A stretch of DNA of 64,000 nt, taken from Ardenticatenaceae bacterium (GTDB lineage Bacteria; Chloroflexota; Anaerolineae; Promineifilales; Promineifilaceae). The position numbers and the translations under genes are program-made. Where the stretch lies: the NCBI GenBank assembly GCA_020634235.1, contig JACKCB010000001.1, positions 558,001 through 622,000 of the forward strand, read 5' to 3'. Positions 8,766-18,055 of this stretch are shown here, in pieces. The notes below the pieces were generated by a model. That model was not told where the DNA came from, ran no database searches, and was given only the letters and a program-made list of their open reading frames with translations. Numbering within the stretch: position 1 is the first letter of the stretch; the number at the start of each line of letters is the position of its first letter.

Positions 8766-10220
8766 ATGGACATCCTACTCTCACACGGTTACTTCATCGC
8801 CGAAGACGAACACGAACAGAAGATCATGAAGCCCTACCCGCCGCTGGGGCTGCTCTACATCGCCTCCCACCTGAAGGCCAAAGGCTTTGCCGTGGACGTA
8901 TATGACAGCACCTTCGCCTCGCTGGCTGATTTTGCGGGCTACGTGCAGCGCACCCGGCCGGGGCTGGTCGGCCTCTACGGCAACCTGATGACCAAGTTCA
9001 ACGTGCTAACGATGATCACCCTCTGTCGCGAGATTGGGGCCACCGTCATCCTGGGCGGCCCCGAACCCGCCTCCTACGCCGCCGAGTACCTGGCCGCCGG
9101 GGCACACATCATCGTCAGCGGCGAAGGGGAACTCACCCTGGAAGAACTCATCCCCCACCTGGCCCGCCACGGCTTGCAGGGGCTAGACAGCATCCAGGGC
9201 ATTGCCTTTCTACGTGACGACGGCCAGTTGGTGCAAACCCTGCCCCGGCCGCTCATCCAGGACCTCAGCGCTCAGCCCTGGCCCGACCGCGAAGCAATCC
9301 CTATGGCCCGCTACCTGGAAACCTGGAAGCGCCACCATGGCCTCAGCTCCGTCTCGCTCATCACCGCCCGCGGCTGCCCCTACACCTGCACCTGGTGCAG
9401 CCACAGCGTCTTTGGCCACACCCACCGCCGCCGCACCCCCCAGGACGTGGCCGAGGAAGTCGCCTGGATCAAGGCCACCTACAACCCCGACCAGCTCTGG
9501 TACGCCGACGACGTCTTCACCATCGCCCCGCGCTGGTTCCTGGAATATGCCGGCGAACTGCGCCAGCGCGGCCTGCGCCTCCCCTTCGAGTGCATCAGCC
9601 GCGCCGACCGCCTGACCCGGCCGGTCATCGACGCCCTGGCCGAGATGGGCTGCTACCGGCTGTGGATCGGCTCCGAGAGCGGCTCCCAGCGCATTCTGGA
9701 CGCCATGAAACGCAAGGCCGACGTCGCCGACGTGCAGGCCAAGAGCAAAATGCTGCAAGCCCAGGGCATCGAGGTCGGCATGTTCATCATGCTCGGCTAC
9801 GAAGGCGAAGAAATAGAAGACCTGGTGGCTACCGTAGACCACCTGCAAAAATCAAACCCCGACATTTTCCTGACCACGGTGGCCTACCCCATCAAGGGCA
9901 CGCAGTATTACGAAGCGGTGTCCGAAAAAGTGATCTCCCACCTGGCCTGGGAAGCACGTTCCGACCGGGACCTGGGGGTGGCCGGCCGCTATTCGCGCCG
10001 CTTCTATGATCACGCCACCCGCTGGATGGTTAGCGAGGTCAACCTGAGCAAGGCCCGCCAGGCCGGGTCACGCGATTGGCTGCGGATGGCCAAACTTTAT
10101 GCCAATGCCCGGCGTGGCTGGTGGGGTATGCAGCGCACCCGGCATGAGCGAGAAGAGCTGGCCCCAACCGGCTCCGGCCGGGGCTGGACCACCCCCGAAC
10201 GCGCCGCCGACGGCTGGTAA
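8766..10220 (+). CDS. B12-binding-type radical SAM protein (2)
   Basis: 484 residues and clearly paralogous to the preceding gene: the same KPYPPLG start of the B12-like domain, the same C204-x3-C208-x2-C211 cluster site in RGCPYTCTWC, and the same WIGSESGSQRILDAM and YPIKGTQYY downstream. The two genes are 36 bases apart, which suggests a local duplication and consecutive or partner reactions on one substrate. No strong Shine-Dalgarno sequence precedes the ATG, so it may depend on upstream translation. Substrate unknown. Confidence 0.88.
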   Translation: MDILLSHGYFIAEDEHEQKIMKPYPPLGLLYIASHLKAKGFAVDVYDSTFASLADFAGYVQRTRPGLVGLYGNLMTKFNVLTMITLCREIGATVILGGPEPASYAAEYLAAGAHIIVSGEGELTLEELIPHLARHGLQGLDSIQGIAFLRDDGQLVQTLPRPLIQDLSAQPWPDREAIPMARYLETWKRHHGLSSVSLITARGCPYTCTWCSHSVFGHTHRRRTPQDVAEEVAWIKATYNPDQLWYADDVFTIAPRWFLEYAGELRQRGLRLPFECISRADRLTRPVIDALAEMGCYRLWIGSESGSQRILDAMKRKADVADVQAKSKMLQAQGIEVGMFIMLGYEGEEIEDLVATVDHLQKSNPDIFLTTVAYPIKGTQYYEAVSEKVISHLAWEARSDRDLGVAGRYSRRFYDHATRWMVSEVNLSKARQAGSRDWLRMAKLYANARRGWWGMQRTRHEREELAPTGSGRGWTTPERAADGW

Positions 10221-10253
10221 ATTCGCAAAACCATCGAGGCAAAGGACAGAACA

Positions 10254-10715
10254 ATGGACCAACAACCAGCAGCAACCAGCCAGGTCCTGGTACTTCACGG
10301 GCCAAACCTCAACCTGCTAGGCACGCGCGAGCCAGAGGTCTACGGCCACCAAACCCTGGCCGGCATCAACCAGGCCCTGACAGAGCTGGCGGCCGCGCGG
10401 CAGGCGGCGCTGCACATCCGCCAATCCAATCACGAAGGGGTCCTGATAGACACCTTGCACGAGATGCGCGGCCAGGTTCAGGGGCTGCTCATCAATCCTG
10501 GCGCATTCACCCATTACAGCTACGCCCTGCGCGATGCCATCGCCGCCACCGGCCTCCCGGCCGTGGAGGTTCACCTCTCCAACATCTACGCCCGCGAACC
10601 TTTCCGGCAGCACTCCGTGCTGGCGCCGGTTTGCGTGGGGCAGATCAGCGGCTTTGGCTGGCGCAGCTATATCCTGGGGCTAAACGCCCTACTAGACATA
10701 ATACAAAACTCGTAG
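10254..10715 (+). CDS. aroQ: type II 3-dehydroquinate dehydratase
   Basis: 153 residues, the standard size. It dehydrates 3-dehydroquinate to 3-dehydroshikimate, the third step of the shikimate pathway. The family signatures are intact: [17 protein letters not shown] with the catalytic Tyr, [21 protein letters not shown] and EVHLSN. AAAGGA precedes the ATG. It converges on the aroK-aroB fusion at 10791-12407, so three consecutive shikimate steps (AroB, AroQ, AroK) are encoded side by side in two transcripts. Confidence 0.96.
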   Translation: MDQQPAATSQVLVLHGPNLNLLGTREPEVYGHQTLAGINQALTELAAARQAALHIRQSNHEGVLIDTLHEMRGQVQGLLINPGAFTHYSYALRDAIAATGLPAVEVHLSNIYAREPFRQHSVLAPVCVGQISGFGWRSYILGLNALLDIIQNS

Positions 10716-10790
10716 CACGGTGCGTTGTCAACCGGCCCTTTCATAGGCCACGTGGGCTTCGACAAGTTCAGCCCCCGGCCGGGTACATCA

Positions 10791-12407
10791 TCATGCCCTG
10801 CCCACCGCCGCCAGGGTGGCCAGCACCGCTTCCGGCGGCACGTTGTCGGCCAGGAAGGCCTCGCCAATAGCCCGCAGCAGCACAAAGCGCACCCGGCCGG
10901 CAGCCCTCTTCTTGTCAGTACGCATCGCCGCCAGCAGATCGGCGGGCGCCAACCCGGCCGGGATGCGCACCGGCAGCCCACAGTGAACCAGCAGCTCCTC
11001 AATCTCCCCTTGCAGCGCCGGGCGGCAGTAGCCCAGCCGGGCCGAGAGATTGGCCGCCGCCACCAACCCCATCGCTACCCCCTCCCCATGCCGCACCCGG
11101 TAGCCACTGACCTGTTCAACAGCGTGGCCAAACGTGTGGCCCAGGTTTAGCAGCGCCCGCGCTCCCTGCTCAAACGGGTCCGCCTGGACCACGTCCCGCT
11201 TCACCTGCACCGCCGCGGTTACCAGGGCCGCCAGCTCGGCCAGGAAGCCCGGGCCGCTCCACTGGGCCGCGCCTGGCGGCCAGGCCCCGGCCGCGACCTG
11301 CGCCAGCAGTTCAGGCGCAGCCAGGCAGCCATGCTTCACCACCTCGGCCAGGCCGGCGCTGAACTCGGCCGGGGGCAGCGTGCGCAGGGTGGCCACATCC
11401 AGCAGCACCGCCTCTGGCTGCTTAAACGCCCCGACGAGGTTCTTGCCCTGGGGCAGGTCCACCCCCGTCTTGCCGCCAATGCTGGCATCGACCATGGCCA
11501 GCAGCGTGGTGGGGCATTGGACCAGCCGCACGCCGCGCAGGTAGGTAGCCGCCACAAAGCCGGCCATGTCACCCACAACACCTCCCCCCAGAGCCAGGAT
11601 GATGCCCTGGCGGTCCAGCCCGGCGGCCAGGAGCTGGTCGTAGATGGTGCGCACCGTGTCCAGCGTCTTGTGCTGCTCCCCGGCCGGGACAGTCACCACC
11701 GTCAGCGCATCGCGGGCACAGGCCGCGGCATACAGCGGCCCCACGTTCGTGTCGGTCACGATGGCCACCGGCCCGCGAACGCCGGCAAGGGCCGGCAGCC
11801 GAACCAGCAGCTCTGGCCCCACCAGTCCGGCGGCCACCAACAGCTCATACTCCCCGGCCGGGTGGGTCACGGTCAGGCGGGCCGGTTCGGCCACCCCGGC
11901 CGGGGACAGGCCGGCCAGAATCTCATCGGCCACCTGGGCCGGGCTTTTGCCGCTGGTGCTTACCTGGCGGAAGCGGGCATAGGCGGCGGCGCGGGCTTGC
12001 AGCAACTGGCGAACGCGCCCGGCCGGGTCATCCACCGCCAGCAGCGGGCGGCGCAGGCCATCATCTGCCAGGCGCTGCAAAATTTCCGCCGGCGTGGCCG
12101 TCAGGCAAACCACGTGGGCGTCCTGGCCCAAAGCGGCGGCATTGGCCGGGTCCAGCATCAACCGGCCGCCGGTGGCAATGACCAACCCCGGCCGGCCGGC
12201 CAGCTCCTGGGCCACCTCGGCCTCCATCTCGCGAAAGACCTGTTCGCCCGATTCGGCAAAGATGTGAGCGATCTCCCGGCCGGCCCGGGTCACAATCAAT
12301 TCGTCGGTGTCGATGAAGCCCCGGCCGGTGCGTTCGGCCAGCAAGCGCCCCACGGTACTCTTGCCGGTACCCATGAAGCCGGTCAGGATGATGGTCTGTT
12401 GGGTCAT
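10791..12407 (-). CDS. aroKB: bifunctional shikimate kinase / 3-dehydroquinate synthase
   Basis: 538 residues. Residues 1-165 are shikimate kinase: Walker A GFMGTGKST, DTDELI, ATGG and RRPLL. Residues about 180-538 are 3-dehydroquinate synthase: VPAGEQHKTLDT, GGGVVGDMAGFVAATYLRG, the metal and active-site motif EVVKHG, and GHTFGHAVE. AroB makes 3-dehydroquinate from DAHP; AroK phosphorylates shikimate two steps later. The start at 12407 is preferred over an ATG at 12422 because AGGAAG lies five bases upstream. The junction (about 160-185) is rich in palindrome-encoded residues (LSPAGV), as a linker should be. AroK-AroB fusions are known in some bacteria. Confidence 0.94.
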   Translation of the reverse strand: MTQQTIILTGFMGTGKSTVGRLLAERTGRGFIDTDELIVTRAGREIAHIFAESGEQVFREMEAEVAQELAGRPGLVIATGGRLMLDPANAAALGQDAHVVCLTATPAEILQRLADDGLRRPLLAVDDPAGRVRQLLQARAAAYARFRQVSTSGKSPAQVADEILAGLSPAGVAEPARLTVTHPAGEYELLVAAGLVGPELLVRLPALAGVRGPVAIVTDTNVGPLYAAACARDALTVVTVPAGEQHKTLDTVRTIYDQLLAAGLDRQGIILALGGGVVGDMAGFVAATYLRGVRLVQCPTTLLAMVDASIGGKTGVDLPQGKNLVGAFKQPEAVLLDVATLRTLPPAEFSAGLAEVVKHGCLAAPELLAQVAAGAWPPGAAQWSGPGFLAELAALVTAAVQVKRDVVQADPFEQGARALLNLGHTFGHAVEQVSGYRVRHGEGVAMGLVAAANLSARLGYCRPALQGEIEELLVHCGLPVRIPAGLAPADLLAAMRTDKKRAAGRVRFVLLRAIGEAFLADNVPPEAVLATLAAVGRA

Positions 12408-12638
12408 AGTTACTTCCTGCATGACACGTGTCTACATGCTCAAGGGGGAGGCGAGTACGCCACACGCCTGGCGCGGGTTGGAATTCCCCTTGCCGGCAAG
12501 GCTTATTATAGCCTACGTGGAACTTTTTTTCGCGTGGCAGCGTTAGAGGGATAGAGGGCCGAGGTACGGCCCCCCAAATCAACACCCGGCCCGGAACGCA
12601 AGGACAGGTCCCGGCCGGAGACACAAGGAGATTAAGCC

Positions 12639-13379
12639 ATGTCTCGACTAAACAAACGCACCAGTCTGCTTCTAATGCTGTTCGCCCTGCTGGCCGGCCT
12701 GTTGGTGGCTTGTGGCCCAGACAGCCTGGCCCCGGCCGGGAGCAGCACTACCGTCACCGGCGGAGGCATTACCGTTATCGGCCAGGGCGAGGCATTCGGC
12801 ACCCCGGACCAGGCCAACATCCAGATTGGCGTGGAGACCTTTGCCGAAACCGTGTCGGCAGCCACCAGCCAAAATGAAACGAGCGTGAACGCCATTCTGG
12901 CCGCGCTGGCAGCGCAGGGTATTGCCAAAGAAGATATTCAGACCAGCAACTACAGCCTGTGGGCCGAGCAGATCTACGGCGACAAGGGTCCCGAAGGCAT
13001 CGCCGGCTACCGGGTGACCAACCAGGTCAACGTGACCGTCCGTAACATCGACAAGGTGGGTGACGTCATCGCAGCCGCCACCGAGGCGGGCGCCAACAAT
13101 GTTGGCGGGGTTTACTTCAGTGTGGCCGACCCGGCCGGGTTGGAAGCCGAAGCGCGGGCCGCGGCCATCGCCGATGCCCAGGCGCGAGCTGCGTCCCTGG
13201 CCAGCCTGAGCGGCGTGGAATTGGGACAGGTAATCAGCGTCAGCGAGGTGATTGGCGTGCAGCCAATGATTAGCTACGACCGGGTGGAATCGGCCGCCGG
13301 CATGGGCGGTGCGCCCAGCATTGAGCCTGGCCAGTTGAGCTACACCATGCAAGTGCAGCTAACCTACGCCATCAAGTAA
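12639..13379 (+). CDS. SIMPL-domain (DUF541) lipoprotein
   Basis: 246 residues. The signal peptide ends in LVAC (Cys at about 26), so it is a lipoprotein. The mature part is one SIMPL/DUF541 domain: ITVIGQGEAFGTPDQANIQI at its start, IQTSNYSL in the middle, GYRVTNQVNVTVRNIDKVGDVI and GGVYFSV. These domains are extracytoplasmic and assemble into rings in some bacteria; their exact function is poorly known. AAGGAG precedes the ATG. The gene stands alone and ends at a strong terminator. Confidence 0.88.
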   Translation: MSRLNKRTSLLLMLFALLAGLLVACGPDSLAPAGSSTTVTGGGITVIGQGEAFGTPDQANIQIGVETFAETVSAATSQNETSVNAILAALAAQGIAKEDIQTSNYSLWAEQIYGDKGPEGIAGYRVTNQVNVTVRNIDKVGDVIAAATEAGANNVGGVYFSVADPAGLEAEARAAAIADAQARAASLASLSGVELGQVISVSEVIGVQPMISYDRVESAAGMGGAPSIEPGQLSYTMQVQLTYAIK

Positions 13380-13398
13380 CAGTCCTCGCCTGAAATGC

Positions 13399-13442
13399 AA
13401 AGCGTAATGCGCCTCAGACTTTGTGGCGCATTACGCTTTTTT
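13399..13442 (+). terminator. intrinsic terminator after the SIMPL gene
   Basis: A perfect 15-bp stem (13399-13413 pairing with 13425-13439, arms ending in GCGTAATGCGCC) with an 11-base loop and a run of T. It starts 20 bases after the stop codon at 13379. Confidence 0.9.
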
Positions 13443-13541
13443 GCTTTTTGGGCGCTGGGGACAGCGCTTCCGGCACGACAACCCTGTCCGCAGCATGCCG
13501 TCCCGTCCCTGGCGGGCACTGCCGGGCCATTGTCTGGGCGT

Positions 13542-13570
13542 TTGATCGATGGGGCAGCTCATGCTATCCT
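13542..13570 (+). promoter_or_regulatory. promoter upstream of the CPBP protease gene
   Basis: TTGATC (13542-13547), a 17-base spacer ending in TGC (an extended -10 TGN), and TATCCT (13565-13570), about 65 bases before the ATG at 13636. Confidence 0.45.
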
Positions 13571-13635
13571 GTAGGCTGGCGGGAGCGCAGACCGCGTAGT
13601 TAGTCATACTGAAGCAAAGGTGTAACTGAGGGCCG

Positions 13636-14223
13636 ATGTTATTTTCCGTTAAGAATCATCTGCTGCCGACGCTGTTGTTGTGGGTGGCGTTTACGGCCGG
13701 GGCACTGCTGGCCCGGGCAATACTGGGGCTGGAATGGGTGATGGTCCCCGGCCGGGAGGCCGCGGGCCAGGTCTTGTTTTGGCTGTTGGTGGTGGCCAGC
13801 AGTGATGCGCTGCTGCATCTGCTGCTGTGGGGCATTGGGCGGGCGGGCTACCTGGCACGATACCGGGCGCTGGTCTTCCATTTTCAGCCGCAGGGCGTGC
13901 CGGAGATTCTGGCCAGTGGGCTGCTGGCCGCCAGCGAGGAGTGGGTTTTTCGCGGGGTCCTGCTGGCCTGGCTGCTGCAAGGGTTGGGTTGGCCGGCCCC
14001 GGCCGGGATCGCGGTGGCCGCGCTGGCCTTTGGCCTGAGCCACGTCATCCGGGAGCGCCAGTTGGCCCCCTTTGCCATTTGGGCCGTATGGGAAGGCATT
14101 TTGCTGGGCACCGTCTACGTGCAAAGCGGTTCGCTGCTGGTAGTGATGGTGGTGCACGGCTTGCACGACACCCTCGGCTACCTGCTCTTCGCCTTCCAGC
14201 GGCGCACCGGCTGGCTGGTGTGA
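13636..14223 (+). CDS. CPBP-family intramembrane metalloprotease
   Basis: 195 residues with five to six hydrophobic segments. The family motifs are in order: EEWVFRG (EExxxR, glutamates about residue 97-98), FGLSHV (His of the second motif) and VVHGLHD. These residues bind the metal and form the active site inside the membrane. The family covers CAAX-prenyl proteases and bacteriocin-immunity proteins. The target here is unknown. It is followed after 40 bases by an epimerase gene in the same direction. Confidence 0.88.
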   Translation: MLFSVKNHLLPTLLLWVAFTAGALLARAILGLEWVMVPGREAAGQVLFWLLVVASSDALLHLLLWGIGRAGYLARYRALVFHFQPQGVPEILASGLLAASEEWVFRGVLLAWLLQGLGWPAPAGIAVAALAFGLSHVIRERQLAPFAIWAVWEGILLGTVYVQSGSLLVVMVVHGLHDTLGYLLFAFQRRTGWLV

Positions 14224-14263
14224 GGCGCAAGCAGAAGGCACAGACAACGACGGGACACGCCGC

Positions 14264-15154
14264 ATGGAACTCCTGATTACCGGTGGCACGGGTTTTGTGG
14301 GGCGCCCTCTCGTGGAACGGCTGGTGGCCGCCGGGCATGAGTGTGTGGTGGTGAGCCGGGATCCGGCGGCGGCCGGGGCGCGGCTCCCGGCCGGGGCACG
14401 GGCGGTGGCCTACACAGAGCCGTGGCCGGCCGTGGCGGGGGTGATTCACCTGGCGGGCGAGAGCATTGTGGGCTTATGGACACCAGCCAAACGACGGCGC
14501 ATTATGGGCAGCCGGGTAAACGGCACGCGGCTGCTGGTGAACTGGTTGAAGCAGGTCCAGCCCCGGCCGGGGGTGCTGCTGTCGATGTCGGCGGTGGGCA
14601 TTTACGGCGACCGGCCGGGCGAGGTTGTGGCCGAGGACTCGCCCCTGGACCCGGCCGGGAAGTTCCGGGCGCAGGTTTGCCTGGCGTGGGAGATGGAGGC
14701 GCTGGCGGCCCAGGCGCCGGAGACGCGGGTGGTGCTGCTGCGGCTGGGCAACGTGATGGACCCGGCCGGGGGCTTCTTGGGCGAGCTGCTGAATGTTTAC
14801 CGGCGCGCGCCGGTGGTGGGGTTTGGCTCGCCCCCGGCCATGCTCTCCTGGATCAGTCTGCGGGACACGGTGGCGCTGATAGCCTTTGCGTTGGAAAACC
14901 AGGCGGTGTCTGGCCCGCTGAATGTGACCGCGCCCCGGCCGGTGAGCCAGGGCGAATTAACGGCACTGGTGGCGGCCCATTTGGGCAAGCGGGTGTGGGG
15001 TCACCTGCCAGGGGGTGTACTGCGCCTGGGGCTAGGGGCCTTCGCCGATGCGTTTCTAGACAGCCAGGTGGCCCGGCCGGGGAAAGCGTTGGCGCACGGT
15101 TTCCAGTTCAACGATGAGAGCTTTGCCGCCTATATGCGGCAGTTGGCGGACTAG
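14264..15154 (+). CDS. TIGR01777-family NAD-dependent epimerase (SulA-like)
   Basis: 296 residues, the normal size. The N-terminal Rossmann motif is ITGGTGFVGRPLV. The family-typical GVIHLAGESIVGLWTPAKRRRIMGSR follows, then SAVGIYGDR with the Tyr of the SDR active site, LRLGNVMDPAGG and WISLRDTVALI. The C-terminal DUF1731-like piece ends at FNDESFAAY. Substrate unknown for the whole family. It carries seven CCGGCCGG palindromes in 890 bases, one of the densest genes here. Confidence 0.9.
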   Translation: MELLITGGTGFVGRPLVERLVAAGHECVVVSRDPAAAGARLPAGARAVAYTEPWPAVAGVIHLAGESIVGLWTPAKRRRIMGSRVNGTRLLVNWLKQVQPRPGVLLSMSAVGIYGDRPGEVVAEDSPLDPAGKFRAQVCLAWEMEALAAQAPETRVVLLRLGNVMDPAGGFLGELLNVYRRAPVVGFGSPPAMLSWISLRDTVALIAFALENQAVSGPLNVTAPRPVSQGELTALVAAHLGKRVWGHLPGGVLRLGLGAFADAFLDSQVARPGKALAHGFQFNDESFAAYMRQLAD

Positions 15155-15169
15155 CGCACCGTGGCCAGC

Positions 15170-15598
15170 TCAGGCTGGCGGCGGCCAATGCCCCTGGAAA
15201 GCGGCAACTTGCGCCTTGAATGATTCCGGCACGGGAATGCTCTGCCCGCGGGCGTAGTCGAACATGATCATGGTGCTGCGGGCCGTGGCCACCAGCCGCC
15301 CATCACCGCCTTCCAACCGGTAGACCATGTCGAAGCTCTTGGTGCCAAAGCGGGAGATGCCCAGCTTCACGCGGACGCATTCGCCAAACAGCAGCGGCGA
15401 GATGTAGCGGCAGGAGGCTTCTCCCAGGATGAGGGGGATATCCAGCGGCTTGCGGATGTCAAAGAATTGGCCCATAAACCGGCCGCGGGCGGTCTCGATG
15501 TAGGTGAAGTAGACGGCGTTGTTCACATGCCCCATCGGGTCCAAATCCCGAAAACTCACTTCAATTTCTGTCTGAAAAGGAAAATCAACGATATTCAT
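15170..15598 (-). CDS. acyl-CoA thioesterase, 4-hydroxybenzoyl-CoA thioesterase type
   Basis: 142 residues with a single hotdog fold. The active-site block is RDLDPMGHVNNAVYFTYIE, with the catalytic Asp in DPMGHVNN, as in YbgC/FcbC-type enzymes. It likely hydrolyses short acyl-CoA or acyl-ACP thioesters in the cytoplasm. AAGGTAG precedes the ATG. It lies back to back with thpR (105-base gap) and converges on the epimerase gene with a 15-base gap. Confidence 0.88.
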   Translation of the reverse strand: MNIVDFPFQTEIEVSFRDLDPMGHVNNAVYFTYIETARGRFMGQFFDIRKPLDIPLILGEASCRYISPLLFGECVRVKLGISRFGTKSFDMVYRLEGGDGRLVATARSTMIMFDYARGQSIPVPESFKAQVAAFQGHWPPPA

Positions 15599-15668
15599 GC
15601 TCTACCTTGTTGGCGGCTGTGCTGCGCTTGATCCTGTCAGAAGCGGCCCCATTCTACCATACCCATCT

Positions 15669-15697
15669 TTGACGTCTATCCTTTGCACCGTTACAAT
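15669..15697 (+). promoter_or_regulatory. strong promoter, leaderless, for thpR and the ABC exporter
   Basis: TTGACG (15669-15674), a 17-base spacer and TACAAT (15692-15697). The ATG at 15704 begins six bases later, so the transcript should start at the A of the ATG. No ribosome-binding site is present, as expected for a leaderless gene. Confidence 0.65.
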
Positions 15698-15703
15698 CCG
15701 CCT

Positions 15704-16291
15704 ATGAACACGATACGGGCGTTTATTGCCGTGGAGCTGCCGGAAGCAGTGCGCCAGTTTCTGTATGAGACGGCCCTATCATTGGCTGACCGGGTCCCGG
15801 CCGGGGCGGTGCGCTGGGTAAAACCGGGGGCGATGCACCTTACCCTGCACTTTCTGGGCGACACGCCGGTGGACAAACTGCCGGCCCTCGGCGCCGGCCT
15901 GGACAGGGTGGTTGGCCACCGCCCATCGTTTGCCCTGCACCTGGGCGAACTGGGCTGCTTCCCCAACCCTCGCCGGCCACGCGTGATTTGGGCCGGTGTG
16001 GCGGGCACAGGACCGGCGTTGGCCGACCTGAAACGGGCGGTGGATGAGATGCTGGCCCCGCTGGGTTGGGCACCGGAAAACGACAAACCGTTCCAGGCCC
16101 ACCTGACTCTGGGGCGCGTGAAGCACAGCAACCAGCTCATCCAACTGCCATGGGGCGAACGGCTTGCTCCCCGGCCGGTGCCCGTTGACGCCATCTACCT
16201 GATCCAAAGCCAACTGCGTCCCGATGGCCCGGTCTACACCATCCGGCACAAAGCTCCCCTGGCCAAACCCGCTGCTCCCCAACCCCAATGA
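15704..16291 (+). CDS. thpR: RNA 2',3'-cyclic phosphodiesterase (2H family)
   Basis: 195 residues. It carries the two HxTx tetrapeptides of the 2H phosphoesterase family, HLTLHFLG (about 46-53) and [10 protein letters not shown] (about 133-142), spaced as in ThpR. ThpR opens 2',3'-cyclic phosphates to 2'-phosphomonoesters and was first known as an RNA ligase. The start at 15704 (MNTIRAFIA) fits the family N-terminus and the leaderless promoter; a longer frame from 15683 is less likely. Its stop overlaps the ATG of the ABC exporter (ATGA). Confidence 0.92.
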   Translation: MNTIRAFIAVELPEAVRQFLYETALSLADRVPAGAVRWVKPGAMHLTLHFLGDTPVDKLPALGAGLDRVVGHRPSFALHLGELGCFPNPRRPRVIWAGVAGTGPALADLKRAVDEMLAPLGWAPENDKPFQAHLTLGRVKHSNQLIQLPWGERLAPRPVPVDAIYLIQSQLRPDGPVYTIRHKAPLAKPAAPQPQ

Positions 16292-18045
16292 GCGAATTTG
16301 TCGTCAAGACCGCCTTTCAGTCCAACCGGCGCACACCCACGCGCTGGGTGGCATCTCACCTGCGGCGTAACTGGCTGTACATCCTCACCATGTTCTTTGG
16401 CGCGTTTGGGAACGCAGCGCTGGCGGCTCTTGTACCTATTCTCATTGGCCTGGCCTTCAATGCCGCCCTGGCGTCGCCGGCCGACATACGGGGAATTGGG
16501 CTGGCGACTATGGGCATCATCGTCAGCCAGACAGTACGCGCCTTCTTGCAGTTGGGGCGCAACTTCTCCAGCGAGCTGCTGGGTCAGCGGCTGGAACGGG
16601 ATACGCGGGAGGAGCTGTACATCAGTCTGCTGGGCAAAAGCATGACCTTCCACGACCTGCAGCCGGTCGGCGACACGATGGCCCGGGCCACCAATGACGT
16701 GCGCGAGGTCAACCGCATGTTCAATCCCGGCATCAACCTGGTCGTTGGATCGGCCAACTTCCTGATCATGCCCCTGGTTCTGGCCCCACGCTACGACGTG
16801 GCCCTGATTGCTGCCCCGCTGTTCTTCATCATCAGCTACATTTTTGCCCTGGCCCGCTACTTACGCACTTTGCAGCCCATTTCCGACCGCGTGCGCCGTT
16901 CCTTCGGCTATATGAATAGCCGCCTGGCGGAGGCCATCGACGGCATTGAGACCGTGAAGGGCTCCGCCCAGGAGGAGCAAGAGATTGCCCTATTCGATGA
17001 GAATGCCAGCGAATACCGCAATGCCTCGGTGGAGCGGGGTTACGTTGAGGCGCGTTTCTTGCCCCTGCTCATGCTGGGTATTGCCCAGGCTATCGGCTTT
17101 ACCCATGCCATTTTGCTGTTCCAGGCGGGGCGCATTGGCGTGGGCGACATTGTGGGCTACATGGGGCTGCTGGGTCTGTTCGGCTTTCCCACGTTTGTCT
17201 CGTTGTTCGCCTATTCGCAGGTTTCGCTGGGGATGGCCAGCGCGCGGCGCATCTTGGAGCTGGTGAATATGGAGACAACGCTGGACGAGAACGCCGCCGG
17301 TCACCAGGCTCCTATCCGCGGCCACATTCGCTTTGAGGATGTGACCTTTGGCTATGTGGATGGGGTAGACGTGCTGCGGGGGATCAGTTTCGAGGCCCTG
17401 CCGGGCCAGACGGTGGCCATTGTGGGCCAGACGGGGGCGGGCAAGAGCAGCGTCGCCAAGCTGGTTAACCGGACGTATGACGTGCGCTCCGGCCGGGTGC
17501 TGATTGACGGGTTGGATGTGCGTGAGTGGCAGTTGGCATCTCTGCGGCAGCAAGTGTCGATTATCGAGCAGGATATCTTCCTGTTTTCGCGCACCGTGGC
17601 GGAGAACATCGCCTTTGGCTGTCCCCAGGCAACGCGGGCGGAGATTGTGGAAGCGGCCAAAGCCGCCCAGGCGCATGAGTTCATCATGGGCTTCAAGGAC
17701 GGCTACGAGACGATTGTCGGCGAACGGGGCGTTACCTTATCGGGTGGGCAGCGCCAGCGGCTGGCCCTGGCCCGCGCCTTCCTCACCAAGCCGCGCATCC
17801 TGATTCTGGACGACTCCACCAGCGCGGTGGACAGCGCAACGGAGGATCACATCCAGCAGGCCATTGCGCGGGCGGCCGCCGGCCAGACGACCATTCTCAT
17901 CACCCACCGCCTGTCGCAGATTCGGTGGGCGGATCAGGTGGTGCTGCTGCGGCAGGGGCGGCTGGCGGCGGTGGGCACGCACGACACACTGATGGCTGAG
18001 TACCCGGCTTACCGGCGCATTTTTGAGCAGTATGATGGGGCGTGA
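16288..18045 (+). CDS. ABC exporter, fused permease and ATPase
   Basis: 585 residues. An N-terminal six-helix exporter domain (about 25-320) is followed by an ATPase domain with Walker [10 protein letters not shown] (about 380-388), Q loop, signature [15 protein letters not shown], Walker [13 protein letters not shown] and switch His in LITHRLS. The residue after Walker B, normally the catalytic Glu, is Asp. That is typical of the degenerate half of heterodimeric exporters (MdlA/BmrC type), yet no second half is encoded next to it. It starts inside the stop of thpR. Substrate unknown. Confidence 0.92.
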   Translation: MSEFVVKTAFQSNRRTPTRWVASHLRRNWLYILTMFFGAFGNAALAALVPILIGLAFNAALASPADIRGIGLATMGIIVSQTVRAFLQLGRNFSSELLGQRLERDTREELYISLLGKSMTFHDLQPVGDTMARATNDVREVNRMFNPGINLVVGSANFLIMPLVLAPRYDVALIAAPLFFIISYIFALARYLRTLQPISDRVRRSFGYMNSRLAEAIDGIETVKGSAQEEQEIALFDENASEYRNASVERGYVEARFLPLLMLGIAQAIGFTHAILLFQAGRIGVGDIVGYMGLLGLFGFPTFVSLFAYSQVSLGMASARRILELVNMETTLDENAAGHQAPIRGHIRFEDVTFGYVDGVDVLRGISFEALPGQTVAIVGQTGAGKSSVAKLVNRTYDVRSGRVLIDGLDVREWQLASLRQQVSIIEQDIFLFSRTVAENIAFGCPQATRAEIVEAAKAAQAHEFIMGFKDGYETIVGERGVTLSGGQRQRLALARAFLTKPRILILDDSTSAVDSATEDHIQQAIARAAAGQTTILITHRLSQIRWADQVVLLRQGRLAAVGTHDTLMAEYPAYRRIFEQYDGA

Positions 18046-18055
18046 CCCGGCCGGG

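Noticed and set aside
11331..12554. Plus-strand open frame of 407 codons opposite the aroK-aroB fusion
   Set aside because: Low-complexity His/Gln/Gly-rich translation, while the other strand encodes intact AroK and AroB motifs.
13421..13603. Sixty-codon plus-strand frame after the SIMPL gene
   Set aside because: It begins inside the terminator hairpin, so it is unlikely to be transcribed, and the peptide has no recognisable feature.
13681..13700. Half-palindromes such as GCGGCCGGG and ACGGCCGGG as separate motif families
   Set aside because: They look like one-mismatch forms of CCGGCCGG (also at 2626, 27087, 31925, 51999) and were left out of the count to keep it strict.
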